Source: Alkalihalobacillus sp. LMS6 (GTDB lineage: Bacteria; Bacillota; Bacilli; Bacillales; Bacillaceae_D). From it: DNA of 64,000 nt. The stretch is taken from NCBI RefSeq assembly GCF_024362765.1, contig NZ_CP093302.1:3595564-3659563 (forward strand). The letters are read 5' to 3'. The position numbers and the translations under genes were made by a program. Below, in pieces: positions 1 to 8,814 of this stretch (position 1 is its first letter; every line of letters begins with the position of its first letter). The notes beneath the pieces were generated by a model. That model worked only from the letters and a program-made list of their open reading frames with translations. It was not told the DNA's origin and did no database searches.

Positions 1-505
1 CTTGAACAAACGCTAAATGATTACCTGATCCTAATGATGGGCTTACACCAATTGTTAATGATGTTGGGTCTTCTTCTAGTTGTCCCATTAATTCTTCACC
101 ATCGTTAAACGGAGCCTCTGCTCGTGAGGCAACCGCCAGCCATTCTGTCGATAGCATCGCTAATGGTGTAAAATGCTCATAAGATAGTTCACTCTGGCCT
201 AGTAGATTACTCGTAATTAGTAAACTGGAATTAACTGCTGCATAATGACTGTTCTGCTGATTTAAATACTGCCAACCAACTTCTCCTCCTCCACCAGGTT
301 TGTTCGAGACTGTGACATTCTCATCTACTTTTCCGTCATCTATAAGCGAACGCTGTATGGAGCGAGCCGTCATATCCCACCCTCCTCCTGGCGTTGCAGG
401 AGCGATCACTTCTATTGTTTGATTAGGAAACGCTGATTCCGGGTCTTCATTTCCACCGCAACCAACAAGTGCAATCACACTTAGTAAAACTAATCTTTTT
501 AACAA
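1..505 (-). CDS. Tripartite tricarboxylate transporter substrate-binding lipoprotein (TctC/Bug family), partial
   Basis: The gene runs off the left edge, so only about the first 168 codons are present. The start is a TTG at 505 preceded by a strong AAAGGGGG Shine-Dalgarno. The N-terminus is a lipoprotein signal (LKRLVLLSVIALVGCGG) with lipobox Cys. It is followed by a segment typical of Bug proteins: IEVIAPATPGGGWDMTAR, then a glycine-rich NKPGGGGEVGWQYL stretch. Family members bind citrate, tricarboxylates or other carboxylates outside the membrane and deliver them to TctAB permeases, which would lie beyond the window. It is downstream of and co-oriented with a CitA/CitB-like two-component system, which suggests that system controls it. 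The ligand cannot be read from the fragment. Confidence 0.85.
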   Translation of the reverse strand, partial: MLKRLVLLSVIALVGCGGNEDPESAFPNQTIEVIAPATPGGGWDMTARSIQRSLIDDGKVDENVTVSNKPGGGGEVGWQYLNQQNSHYAAVNSSLLITSNLLGQSELSYEHFTPLAMLSTEWLAVASRAEAPFNDGEELMGQLEEDPTSLTIGVSPSLGSGNHLAFVQ

Positions 506-521
506 GTCAAATCCCCCTTTA

Positions 522-536
522 AGTAAACGCTTACAA
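522..536 (-). promoter_or_regulatory. Probable CcpA-binding cre site upstream of the tctC-like gene
   Basis: On the minus strand the site reads TTGTAAGCGTTTACT. It fits the WTGNAANCGNWNNCW cre consensus at every position. It lies 17-31 bases upstream of the TTG start of the substrate-binding protein, where CcpA binding would block transcription or initiation. I infer glucose repression of carboxylate uptake. Confidence 0.6.
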
Positions 537-644
537 TTTGTTGTTTTATGCACTATAGCATGCCTTTTCTTTTCAAAACAAGCATCCATCTTTAACATTC
601 TTTATAATCTTTATAAGCGTTATGACCTTTTTGACCATAAAAGA

Positions 645-664
645 GACCAGTCGCCTGACTGGTC
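645..664 (-). terminator. Rho-independent terminator after the response regulator
   Basis: A perfect 8-bp stem (GACCAGTC / GACTGGTC) with a 4-base loop is followed on the minus strand by TCTCTTTTA. It separates the response regulator from the tctC-like gene, so the latter probably has its own promoter. Confidence 0.7.
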
Positions 665-670
665 CAACGT

Positions 671-1357
671 TTACTTCATACAATAACGCCTCTCTGGTCT
701 CCCAATTTCTCCATAATTAATTTGTGTGTAAATATCCTTTTCACGCAGAAGATGTTCAAGATAACGTCTCGCTGTGGTTCTTGAAATTCCAATCGCTTCG
801 CATGTTCGTTCAATTGTTAAGCCGTCATGCTCACGTTTAAGCGCATCATAAACTCGCTCAAGTGTAAGTGCATCAATTCCTGAAGGTAACAGATTTGGTG
901 TTGGAAACCGTTCTGTTGTTTCTTTTTGAAGCCCACCAAGTATTCTCATTGAATCCGCTTGAGAAAAGGTGGTATGCGAACCATTTAAAAAGGTCTGTTC
1001 CTCAAGATAATTGTTCATTGTTTCTTTAAACGTACACGCATCTACCGGCTTTTGTAAAAAAGCAACTACACCACATCGTTTTGCTTGTTGAAGGATGTCA
1101 ACATCATCAGATGCTGAGATAACGATAATATCGAGATCCAGGTACTTCATACGTATCTGTCGTAGAAGTTCTTCTCTTTCGATATCAGGAAAATACAGAT
1201 CCAACAAAAGCAAGTCTATGTTTTCACTTTCCAATTTCATAAACAACTCTTTCGCATTCAGGACATGACCAAGTAAATGAAATGTACGAATTGATTGGAT
1301 ATATTCTGACTGAATCATTGCGACTCGATAATCATCTTCCGCTATCAATACGTTCAA
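671..1357 (-). CDS. Response regulator, CitB/DcuR/MalR family
   Basis: The protein has 228 residues. The receiver domain begins MNVLIAEDD, with acidic residues D8/D9 and phosphoacceptor Asp at about residue 53 in LLLLDLYFPD. The C-terminal half holds a helix-turn-helix (LTIERTCEAIGISRTTARRYLEHL) of the kind used by regulators of citrate, malate or fumarate uptake. I set the start at TTG 1357, because AAAGGAGGG lies 7 bases upstream. The TTG overlaps the kinase stop codon as TTGA, which implies translational coupling. A longer ORF from 1447 lacks a ribosome site and adds a non-homologous leader. The likely target is the adjacent carboxylate transporter; this is inferred from context. Confidence 0.9.
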   Translation of the reverse strand: MNVLIAEDDYRVAMIQSEYIQSIRTFHLLGHVLNAKELFMKLESENIDLLLLDLYFPDIEREELLRQIRMKYLDLDIIVISASDDVDILQQAKRCGVVAFLQKPVDACTFKETMNNYLEEQTFLNGSHTTFSQADSMRILGGLQKETTERFPTPNLLPSGIDALTLERVYDALKREHDGLTIERTCEAIGISRTTARRYLEHLLREKDIYTQINYGEIGRPERRYCMK

Positions 1358-2940
1358 CTTTTCGCCCTCCTTTCTTTTGGAATATAAATGGACACCATCG
1401 TTCCATCCTCTTCCGGTAAATGATCTATGTTTATTAACCCATTCCATTTCATCAATGCTCGATGTACGTTCGAAAGACCAAAGCCCCTACCTTTACCTTT
1501 TGTAGACAACCCTTCCTCTAACAAATTGCCTACACCTTTTTTAAACCCATTCCCACTATCGTAAACATCAAATACCCATTCGTCTCCTGCATCACTAGCG
1601 AAGAAGAGAACCTCTTTTTTTTCTGAATCAGCTACAGCCTCCATTGCATTATCTAGGATATTCCCAATAATAATAGATAAATCTGATGTCGGGATGCGAT
1701 CTATCGGCTGCAATTGACTCGAGTCTTCAATCGTAAGATGAACGTGTCTCTCCGCTGCCTTTGCCATCTTTGCTAACAACAATGCTTGTACCCCTACATC
1801 AGCAATCTTCTTAAACAGTGGGGTCGTTTGTTCTCTTTGAACATTGGTTTCATTAACAATAAAATCTAGTGCATCCTCTTGCTTGTTAAGCTGCAATAAT
1901 CCCATTAGAACATAAAGCTTGTTGCGAAATTCGTGGGTTTGCGCGCGAAGGCCATCTGATTGCACTTGAAGCTGTGCCATAGTCTCTTTTACTTGTTTCA
2001 TTTCTGTAAAGTCTCTAAAACTACTTATGGCGCCCGCCCTTTGACCACCTTCGTCAATTGGACGAGTATTGACAATAAGTGTTTTTTCGCCAATTAGGCG
2101 TACTTCATCAGTAAGCGTGAGACCATTCTCCACTGCTTGAATCGTGCCAAGCTCCCGAAGCACACCTTTACTTACTTGTTGATTTTGCAACAGTCTTTTT
2201 GCCGCTGGGTTTAACAATGTTACCTCACCTAGCTGATTCACCGCACAGAGCCCTTCATTTAATGACTGAAGTAAAGCTTCTCTCTCTTTATAAAGGGATG
2301 CCACCAAAGCTGGTTCGTGGCCAAACGTATCTCGTTGTATGCTAGAAGCAATGAGCCAAGCAGAAAATAGACTTAACACGATACCAGCTAGACCAGCGAT
2401 GGCATTCCGCCTTAATCGCGCAAACAACTCCACCTCAAGCATATTAAGCGGATACGTTACTCGTACCGCTCCGATTAACTGCTCTGCCTCGCCTACTTGA
2501 TCATAGATTGGTGCAGTTGACTGGATGACTTCATTTTTCCCAGATCCGTAACGCTCGGTGATATAAGAACCAAAAATAAGGGTTGGTTGTAAGTTTTGTT
2601 CATTTCTTTTTGTTCCCGTTAATAGATCTTCACCGTTTTCGGTTAAAACGTAAACAAACGGGTTATTAGCCTGTAATCGAACGCGATCCACAATACCTTG
2701 AACTTCACTAATATCATTCTCTTGTAAACCATTCGCCAACGCGGGCATAAAGGATAGCGCATGTGCAGTCTGCCTGGATAACTGCATATATTCTTTGTCT
2801 AAATTTACACGCTCAAAATACGCGTGAACGGCTGTAAAAAGGAGAATAAGAGCAAAAACAAGAATAGAAAAGACAATAAGGACGCGTGTACGTATGGTTG
2901 TGTTTTTTAATCGAAGATATTGATACGTTGCTTTTTTCAT
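1354..2940 (-). CDS. Sensor histidine kinase, CitA/DcuS family
   Basis: This is a 528-residue membrane kinase. TM1 spans about 20-42, an extracytoplasmic sensor of about 135 residues follows, and TM2 spans about 180-201. A cytoplasmic PAS domain (about 222-315) precedes the phosphoacceptor His336 in the SDGLRAQTHEFRNKLYVL motif characteristic of this family. The ATPase shows GNILDNAMEA, DSGNGF and GRGFGLSNV boxes. The ATG at 2940 is preferred over one five codons upstream because GGAGGG precedes it at 5 bases. It is the first gene of a kinase-regulator pair and overlaps the regulator by 4 bases. Relatives sense external citrate, fumarate or malate; the ligand here is unknown. Confidence 0.92.
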   Translation of the reverse strand: MKKATYQYLRLKNTTIRTRVLIVFSILVFALILLFTAVHAYFERVNLDKEYMQLSRQTAHALSFMPALANGLQENDISEVQGIVDRVRLQANNPFVYVLTENGEDLLTGTKRNEQNLQPTLIFGSYITERYGSGKNEVIQSTAPIYDQVGEAEQLIGAVRVTYPLNMLEVELFARLRRNAIAGLAGIVLSLFSAWLIASSIQRDTFGHEPALVASLYKEREALLQSLNEGLCAVNQLGEVTLLNPAAKRLLQNQQVSKGVLRELGTIQAVENGLTLTDEVRLIGEKTLIVNTRPIDEGGQRAGAISSFRDFTEMKQVKETMAQLQVQSDGLRAQTHEFRNKLYVLMGLLQLNKQEDALDFIVNETNVQREQTTPLFKKIADVGVQALLLAKMAKAAERHVHLTIEDSSQLQPIDRIPTSDLSIIIGNILDNAMEAVADSEKKEVLFFASDAGDEWVFDVYDSGNGFKKGVGNLLEEGLSTKGKGRGFGLSNVHRALMKWNGLINIDHLPEEDGTMVSIYIPKERRAKS

Positions 2941-3153
2941 CAACTCCCTCCCCATTGTTGGATTAACCGAATACCCTATATTTTTACTTAGAAAAAAATC
3001 GATTTAAATAAAAAAAGTGCAGTCGCTGAATTCTTTTCTCACGCATCTTTCAATGACCTTGAGATAAGCTCTTAGTCCTTAAACGATTACGCTAAATAAA
3101 GAAATCCAACGGACGCACGTTTCCTGTTTTTAAGTGCTACTTTTTATTTTCTG

Positions 3154-4755
3154 TTATCTCGCCTTTACGATTTCGTCGCGTAACGCTCGCTTCAAAAATT
3201 TTCCGACAGACGTTCGCGGCAGTTGATCCATAAAAATAACGTCATCTGGAAGCCACCATTTCGCAAATTGTTGCGCTAAATAGTCGTTAATCTCTTCTTT
3301 CGTCGCGTTTTGTCCTTCTTTAAGAACCACACATGCAACGGGGCGCTCTTGCCATTTCTCATGAGGAACGGCGACGACCGCCGCTTCAAGAACGGCTTCA
3401 TGACCCATTATCGCATTTTCTAAATCAACAGATGAGATCCATTCTCCTCCGCTTTTAATTAAATCTTTCGTACGATCGACAATCTTTATCGAGCCTTCTT
3501 CATCAATTGTTACAACATCACCTGTATGAAGCCAGCCATCGCGAAAAGCTTGGTCACTTCGATCATCTTCATGGTATTGATCGGCAATCCAAGGGCCACG
3601 GATTAGCAACTCCCCCATCTCTTTACCGTCCCACGCAATTTCTCCATTCTCATTCACGCCTTTCAGATCAATTAACGGAACAGCCATTCCTTGTGTGGCA
3701 CGTACGTTAAATCGATCGGCTTCGTCCCAATTTTGTTGATGGCTTTTTAAGCGTGAATAGGATACGATCGGTGATGTTTCAGTCATGCCATATGCATGAA
3801 AAAACGGTACCTTAAGCTTTTTCTCAAAGGTTTCAATCATACTTTTTGGCGCAGCAGAACCACCGCAAATCACTGCACGTAAGCTACTTAAATCGTAGTT
3901 TCCTTTTTGAACAACCTGTAGCAAACCAAGCCAAATGGTCGGGACGCCGCCTGTAAACGTAACTCTCTCGTTTTCAATCAACTCTGCTAATAATTGTGGT
4001 GTGAATTGAGGACCGGGAAGCACTTGGGTTGCTCCGTAAAACGTTGCGCTAAACGGTAGTCCCCATGCATTTACATGGAACATCGGAACGACCGGCATAC
4101 ATACATCATTTTCTGAAAGCGCCGTAGTATCAACCATTCCTTGAACCAGACTATGAAGGGTAATCCCTCTGTGTGAGTAAAGAACACCTTTAGGCTTTCC
4201 TGTTGTAGCAGATGTGTAGCACATCGCCGCAGGTTCATGTTCATCAAGATCTTCTAAAAACGGAAACTGTGGATTTCCTTTTTCCAGTAATGATTCATAA
4301 GAATAAAGCGGACGAAGCGTCGATTCAGGCAGTTGCTCTTTGTCTGTCAGCACAATAAACGTATGGACAGTCGTCAACTTGTCTTGAACCGCTTCAATTA
4401 CTGGCAATAGATCTTCATCAATAAGAAGAATTCGATCTTCAGCATGATTAATCACGTAGACAAGATGGTCGGCAGATAACCTCATATTAATCATATGCAA
4501 AACGGCGCCAACCCCAGGAGCGGCAAAATATGCTTCTAAATGGCGGTGATGATTCCAAGCTACCGTCCCAACTCGTTCCCCTCGTTTAAGACCAAGCTCT
4601 GTCAAAACACTTGCTAAAGCTCGTGTGCGCTTGCCAATATCTTTGTACGTTAAGCGGTGTGTCTTGTCCAGTGTTCTTGAAATGACTTGCTTTGTTGGAA
4701 AATATCGTTCCGCTCGTTCAAGCATTGGCGGAATGGTTAACGGTGTATTCATCAT
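3154..4755 (-). CDS. Long-chain acyl-CoA ligase (AMP-forming, ANL superfamily)
   Basis: This 533-residue protein activates a carboxylic acid, probably a medium- or long-chain fatty acid, to its acyl-CoA via an acyl-adenylate. The P-loop-like motif is YTSATTGKPKGV near residue 180. The adenylate-binding motif is HAYGMTETSP. The hinge region is GWLHTGDVVTIDEEG ... DRTKDLIKSGGEWIS, and the C-terminal catalytic Lys lies in PRTSVGKFLK. It starts MMNTPLTIPPMLERAERYFP, like the AlkK/medium-chain ligase subgroup. AAAGGGG lies about 10 bases upstream of the start. It stands alone in its orientation, with no beta-oxidation partners nearby. Substrate chain length cannot be read from sequence. Confidence 0.9.
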   Translation of the reverse strand: MMNTPLTIPPMLERAERYFPTKQVISRTLDKTHRLTYKDIGKRTRALASVLTELGLKRGERVGTVAWNHHRHLEAYFAAPGVGAVLHMINMRLSADHLVYVINHAEDRILLIDEDLLPVIEAVQDKLTTVHTFIVLTDKEQLPESTLRPLYSYESLLEKGNPQFPFLEDLDEHEPAAMCYTSATTGKPKGVLYSHRGITLHSLVQGMVDTTALSENDVCMPVVPMFHVNAWGLPFSATFYGATQVLPGPQFTPQLLAELIENERVTFTGGVPTIWLGLLQVVQKGNYDLSSLRAVICGGSAAPKSMIETFEKKLKVPFFHAYGMTETSPIVSYSRLKSHQQNWDEADRFNVRATQGMAVPLIDLKGVNENGEIAWDGKEMGELLIRGPWIADQYHEDDRSDQAFRDGWLHTGDVVTIDEEGSIKIVDRTKDLIKSGGEWISSVDLENAIMGHEAVLEAAVVAVPHEKWQERPVACVVLKEGQNATKEEINDYLAQQFAKWWLPDDVIFMDQLPRTSVGKFLKRALRDEIVKAR

Positions 4756-4991
4756 AATGCCAAAACCCCTTTCCCCTCTATGTATGTATGCGTTTTCAAA
4801 TTCTTATCTATTATTCTACCAACCACTAAGAAAACAAGCAATTTATATTTACAAAATTCTTACTTAAGTGATTTCCATAACTCAAAAAATGATCAGAAAA
4901 AGTTGAATGTTCCATTAAAATTACGAAGGGTGTTTTTGTTTTTAATCGTTAGGTGACTTTCCTCCACCTTAGAGACGTCCTATCATTCCAT

Positions 4992-5020
4992 AAAAAAAAG
5001 AAACTCTAAGCAGAGCTTCT
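4992..5020 (-). terminator. Terminator of the tyrosine kinase module
   Basis: On the minus strand AGAAGCTCT-GCTT-AGAGTTTCT folds with two G-U pairs and runs into a TTTTTTT tract, just past the phosphatase stop codon. Confidence 0.7.
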
Positions 5021-5032
5021 AGCAATTGATCA

Positions 5033-5806
5033 TTAAAAGAACCCAAATAATTTCTTCTTTTTCTTCCCTACTCTTTCTGGAGGGTTTAAATAGATATGCT
5101 TGTTTTCAATCATTAGCCGCGCATTTTCTTGGTATTCGTACATTAGGTTTGAATCAAAGCGTTCTTCCACATAAGCATACGCTTCACGCATTCGTAACGT
5201 ACGATTTGCTGTGTTATGTACATCAGACGCAATGACGTGAACAAGGCTTGCTTCCATTAATTGTTCACTTAATTTCTGAATATCCTTTCCAAAATAACCG
5301 GTTAAACTTGAGGACGTTAATTGCGCAAGTGCCCCATTTTTTATTAATTCATATAGCTTATTAGGCGAGTCCATGATGACTTTATTACGTTCAGGATGAG
5401 CAATAACTGGGATATATCCTTGAGACCCTAAATCATAAAACAACCGACTTGTGTAAACTGGGATATCGTTAGAAGGAAACTCAACAAGAACATATTTACT
5501 GTTTCCTAAACTTAAACTCGCTCCTGAAGCCAAATCACTTTGGATGTCCCCATATAACCGTATTTCTTGACCAGGTAAGACTGTTAAAGGAATGCGTTGC
5601 TTTTCAAGCTCTTGATTTAGTTCCGCCACGGCATCATGTAAATGGGACCCATCTAAAAGTGGGAAGCTAGGATGCTGATGATGAGGCGTTGCCACCATTT
5701 TTGTAATGCCCTCACTAACTGCTTCTTCGGCAATGGCAATACTCTCTTCAATGGTTTTCGCACCATCATCCAGCCCAGGTAAGATATGACTATGAATGTC
5801 AATCAT
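5033..5806 (-). CDS. ywqE: PHP-type protein tyrosine phosphatase (CpsB/CapC/YwqE family)
   Basis: The 257-residue protein belongs to the polymerase-and-histidinol-phosphatase fold. Metal ligands are visible in order: MIDIHSHILPGLDDGA at the N-terminus, ATPHHQHP near 40, VIAHPERN near 135 and ASDVHN near 195. It removes phosphate from tyrosine-phosphorylated proteins, mainly the adjacent BY-kinase, and so helps set exopolysaccharide or teichuronic acid synthesis in homologous systems. It is the last gene of the modulator-kinase-phosphatase cluster and starts 20 bases after the kinase. The usual following gene (UDP-glucose dehydrogenase, ywqF) is absent here. Confidence 0.92.
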   Translation of the reverse strand: MIDIHSHILPGLDDGAKTIEESIAIAEEAVSEGITKMVATPHHQHPSFPLLDGSHLHDAVAELNQELEKQRIPLTVLPGQEIRLYGDIQSDLASGASLSLGNSKYVLVEFPSNDIPVYTSRLFYDLGSQGYIPVIAHPERNKVIMDSPNKLYELIKNGALAQLTSSSLTGYFGKDIQKLSEQLMEASLVHVIASDVHNTANRTLRMREAYAYVEERFDSNLMYEYQENARLMIENKHIYLNPPERVGKKKKKLFGFF

Positions 5807-5826
5807 CCAATTCGCCCCATTTCCTT

Positions 5827-6522
5827 TTATTGATAATAATAATATGTGCTTTGATCGATTGGCTTATTGTTTAAGACAACGCCAAGAAGGTTTGCTTTCG
5901 CTTTTTCCAAGTTTGCTTTTGCTTTTTCCAATTGATCACGATCGGTTTTCCCACTTGATGTCACAATGATGGTACCGTCGACTTTGCTTGATAAAATTTG
6001 TGCGTCTGCTACAGCCATAACCGGTGGCGTATCAAGGATTACAACGTCAAAATTTTGGCTTGCTTCATTGATGACAAGTTCCATCATTTTTGAATTTAAC
6101 AGCTCAGCTGGGTTTGGCGGGATCGGACCACATGTTAATAAGCTAACATTTTCGATCGATGTTTCTTGAGCAACATCAACAAGCTTATGCTGTCTTGTTA
6201 ATACATTTGTGAGGCCATGGGTATTCATCACACCAAACGTATAGTGTGCCGTCGGCTTTCGCATATCTGCATCAATTAATAAGACACTTTGTCCGTTTTG
6301 CCCCATCACTACGGCTAAATTCGAAGCGGTTGTTGATTTCCCTTCACCAGGACCTGCAGATGTAATCAGTAATGTACGTATGTCAGTATCGATAGCGGAA
6401 TATTCAATATTTGTACGGATATTACGGTATTGTTCAGTAATCGGCGAATGTTTACTTACATCAGCGATTAACTGTCGTTTCTTTTGTACTTGACCTTTTT
6501 TATTACGTGTTGACCTGGCCAT
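5827..6522 (-). CDS. ywqD: Bacterial tyrosine kinase (BY-kinase, CpsD/CapB/YwqD family)
   Basis: The 231-residue cytoplasmic kinase carries Walker A SAGPGEGKSTTASNLA near residue 55, Walker A' LLIDADMRKPT near 80 and Walker B VVILDTPPV near 160. Its C-terminus ends in a tyrosine cluster (STYYYYQ), the autophosphorylation tail of this family. As in Gram-positive bacteria generally, the kinase is split from its transmembrane activator, encoded immediately upstream. In B. subtilis the homologue phosphorylates UDP-glucose dehydrogenase and several DNA-binding proteins. No polysaccharide synthesis genes accompany it, so its substrate here is open. Confidence 0.93.
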   Translation of the reverse strand: MARSTRNKKGQVQKKRQLIADVSKHSPITEQYRNIRTNIEYSAIDTDIRTLLITSAGPGEGKSTTASNLAVVMGQNGQSVLLIDADMRKPTAHYTFGVMNTHGLTNVLTRQHKLVDVAQETSIENVSLLTCGPIPPNPAELLNSKMMELVINEASQNFDVVILDTPPVMAVADAQILSSKVDGTIIVTSSGKTDRDQLEKAKANLEKAKANLLGVVLNNKPIDQSTYYYYQ

Positions 6523-6542
6523 GAGTCACCTACTTTCTTAAA

Positions 6543-7241
6543 CTATGACGATTTCCTTGTTGTTTCAACTGCATCCATCGTTGAGACAGCTCCAAGCACA
6601 GGGAGGTCTAAGATTTTCTCAATATCTTTTTCTGTTTTTACCGTAGTGTCTAAGTATTCTAGTAAGAAAGCTAGACCTACTGCGCCCATTAATCCTACAA
6701 CAAATGCGATTGCCATATTTAAGATTGTGTTTGGACTTGATGGCGATGGATCTTCTCCTACCACTGCTTCTGATAAAATAGTTACGTTGTCTGTGCTCAA
6801 AATATCAGGAATTTGCGTTTCAAATACGCTTGATAGTTCATTTACAACGTCAGTCGCTTCGACTGGATCATCAGCCTCAACTGTAACGAGTAAGACTTGG
6901 GAATTATTTTGGTTTGTTACAGACACCATGTTTTGTAGTGTACTAAGACTATAGTCTAGGTTTTGATTGTCAATTACTTCATTTAGAATGCGGGGACTTT
7001 TAATAATTTGTGTGTACGTTCCTACCAGCTCTAAGCTTGTTCGGACATCATTTTGCGTGACGCCTTCTTCTGTACCAGCTTGATAGATTAAGAGTTCCGC
7101 TGAACGTTCATACTTTGGAGTAAGGATAAAAGCACTAACAAGTGCACCAGCTAACATTGCTAACAATGGAATTGCTACTAACAATTTCCACCGTTGTTTT
7201 AATGTTTGAAAGATTTCTTTCAAACTAATCGTTTCTTCCAT
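6543..7241 (-). CDS. ywqC: Wzz-domain kinase modulator (CapA/YwqC family)
   Basis: This is a 232-residue membrane protein with TM1 at about 20-40 and TM2 at about 175-195, flanking an extracellular Wzz-type domain. A proline-containing PSSPNT motif precedes TM2. The cytoplasmic tail, with a TEKDIEKILDLPVLGAV motif, resembles the segment that activates the partner kinase. It is the first gene of the three-gene unit and is divergent from an LCP-family gene 274 bases away. The role as kinase activator and chain-length regulator is established for the family. The start ATG follows a GGAGG-like sequence (TTAGGAGGTTAGCG). Confidence 0.9.
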   Translation of the reverse strand: MEETISLKEIFQTLKQRWKLLVAIPLLAMLAGALVSAFILTPKYERSAELLIYQAGTEEGVTQNDVRTSLELVGTYTQIIKSPRILNEVIDNQNLDYSLSTLQNMVSVTNQNNSQVLLVTVEADDPVEATDVVNELSSVFETQIPDILSTDNVTILSEAVVGEDPSPSSPNTILNMAIAFVVGLMGAVGLAFLLEYLDTTVKTEKDIEKILDLPVLGAVSTMDAVETTRKSS

Positions 7242-7515
7242 CTAATCGCTAACCTCCTAAACATATACCATAACTCAAATCGAATTATATCACAATTTGC
7301 TAGTAATATTGCGAAATTGTCGTCTTTTTTTATTCATGATTCTACCATTTTGTACAAGATTAGACGGAATTCAACTTTTTGCACGATTACCTTTTACTAA
7401 AAATTACAAAAGAATTGTCTTGTCCTTCTGAACAGCTTCTTTTATCCTAGTAAGAGGGACATTATTCCATTAACTTTTACACACTTACATTCCAATAGTA
7501 GAAAGGCGTATTTAA

Positions 7516-8436
7516 ATGAAGAAAAAGACGGCATTAAAAGTTACAGCACTTATCTTCGGCATTCTTTTTTTAGCGGTGATTGGCGTTGGCCTTTATATTT
7601 TTAATGACATTCGCAGTACAGCGAATGAAATGTATGAGCCATTAGGCGATCGTCAAGGTTCATCTCCAATAAGAGAGATTGAGATTCAAGATGGAGAGCC
7701 TATTTCCGTACTATTAGCTGGTGTGGACCATACGCCAGGCCGAGAAGAAGACGTTGTTGGTCGCTCAGATTCCATAGTCGTGATGACCTTAAACCCTACA
7801 GATGGATCAACAAAAATGTTATCGATCCCGAGAGATACAAGGGTTGATATTGTTGGCAGAGGGACAACTGAAAAGATTAACCACGCCCATGCTTACGGTG
7901 GTCCAGAAATGTTAATTAATACGGTAGAAGAAGCGTTTAATATTCCAATTGATCATTACGCAGGTATTAATATGGAGGGATTCACACGTTTAATTGATGC
8001 ATTTAATGGCGTGCAAGTGTATAACGATTTATCATTCACAATGGACGGCTCTCAATTTCCTGAGGGAACGATTGAATTAGATGGAGAGGAAGCATTAAAG
8101 TATACGCGGATGCGCTACGATGATCCACGTGGGGATGCCGGCCGTGCGAATCGTCAGCGCGATGTAATCGAAGCATTAATGAACGAGGCTGCTTCCTTAA
8201 GCTCCGTTACGAAAGCTGGCGAAATTTTAGACGTACTTGGCTCGACTGTTCGTACAGACTTATCTTTAGGCGATATGTGGTCTTACCAATCAGACTATAT
8301 GGATGCACTAAACCAAGTTGAACAAATCGAAGTGAATTATACCGGACAAACCATTGATGGCTTATGGTATGCGATCGTATCCGATGAAGAAAAAGCACGG
8401 GTTCGAGATGAAATGCGTAGCCATTTAGACATTTAA
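7516..8436 (+). CDS. LytR-CpsA-Psr (LCP) family cell wall polymer ligase
   Basis: The 306-residue protein has one N-terminal membrane anchor (about 8-30) and an extracellular LCP catalytic domain. Signature motifs are DSIVVMTLNP, SIPRDTRVDI with the polyprenyl phosphate-binding Arg, and the C-terminal YTRMRYDDPRGDAGRANRQR. LCP enzymes transfer teichoic acids or capsule from lipid carrier to peptidoglycan outside the membrane; B. subtilis has three (TagT, TagU, TagV). Its position divergent to a polysaccharide-type kinase module suggests a role with surface glycopolymers, but substrate choice is not visible. GAAAGG precedes the ATG by 8-9 bases. Confidence 0.92.
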   Translation: MKKKTALKVTALIFGILFLAVIGVGLYIFNDIRSTANEMYEPLGDRQGSSPIREIEIQDGEPISVLLAGVDHTPGREEDVVGRSDSIVVMTLNPTDGSTKMLSIPRDTRVDIVGRGTTEKINHAHAYGGPEMLINTVEEAFNIPIDHYAGINMEGFTRLIDAFNGVQVYNDLSFTMDGSQFPEGTIELDGEEALKYTRMRYDDPRGDAGRANRQRDVIEALMNEAASLSSVTKAGEILDVLGSTVRTDLSLGDMWSYQSDYMDALNQVEQIEVNYTGQTIDGLWYAIVSDEEKARVRDEMRSHLDI

Positions 8437-8450
8437 AAGGAATCGTAAAT

Positions 8451-8486
8451 AAAAAATCGTGCTGATTGAACCAGCACGATTTTTTT
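8451..8486. terminator. Bidirectional terminator between the LCP gene and the SMR pair
   Basis: AAAAAATCGTGCTG and CCAGCACGATTTTTT form a long stem with A and T runs on both sides. It can serve the plus-strand LCP gene and the minus-strand exporter operon. Confidence 0.85.
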
Positions 8487-8499
8487 ATCTTTCTCGTTT

Positions 8500-8814
8500 C
8501 TAAGAAACGAGCCTCAATCCAATCACGGCCACTACGACTAGCCCAATAAAGAAAATGCGAAGCCGGTCTTTTGACTCATTGTAATAAACCATGCCAACTA
8601 GCGCACTACCAACCGTTCCAATCCCCGTCCAAACTGCATACGCTACGCCAAGCGGAATGGTTTCCATTGCCAGTCCAAGAAGGGTAAAGCTAATAATAAA
8701 TCCAATGATTAAAACAGCGAATCCCTTTTTCTTTTGCCCTTTTGAAATCATTTGAATTCCACTAACTCCGACTACTTCAAAGATACCTGCGATAATTAAC
8801 ATTACCCAACTCAT
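8500..8814 (-). CDS. ykkD: Small multidrug resistance (SMR) subunit, YkkD-like
   Basis: The 104-residue protein is four transmembrane helices with the conserved SMR glutamate in TM1 (AGIFEVVG, about residue 13). GVAYAVWTGIGTVGSALVG is the signature segment of TM3. It overlaps the upstream partner by 4 bases (ATGA). The pair matches the B. subtilis YkkC/YkkD heteromeric pair in length and sequence. Some paired SMRs export guanidinium (Gdx-type) and others export cationic drugs, and the sequence alone does not decide which. The divergent TetR-type gene is the probable regulator. Confidence 0.88.
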   Translation of the reverse strand: MSWVMLIIAGIFEVVGVSGIQMISKGQKKKGFAVLIIGFIISFTLLGLAMETIPLGVAYAVWTGIGTVGSALVGMVYYNESKDRLRIFFIGLVVVAVIGLRLVS

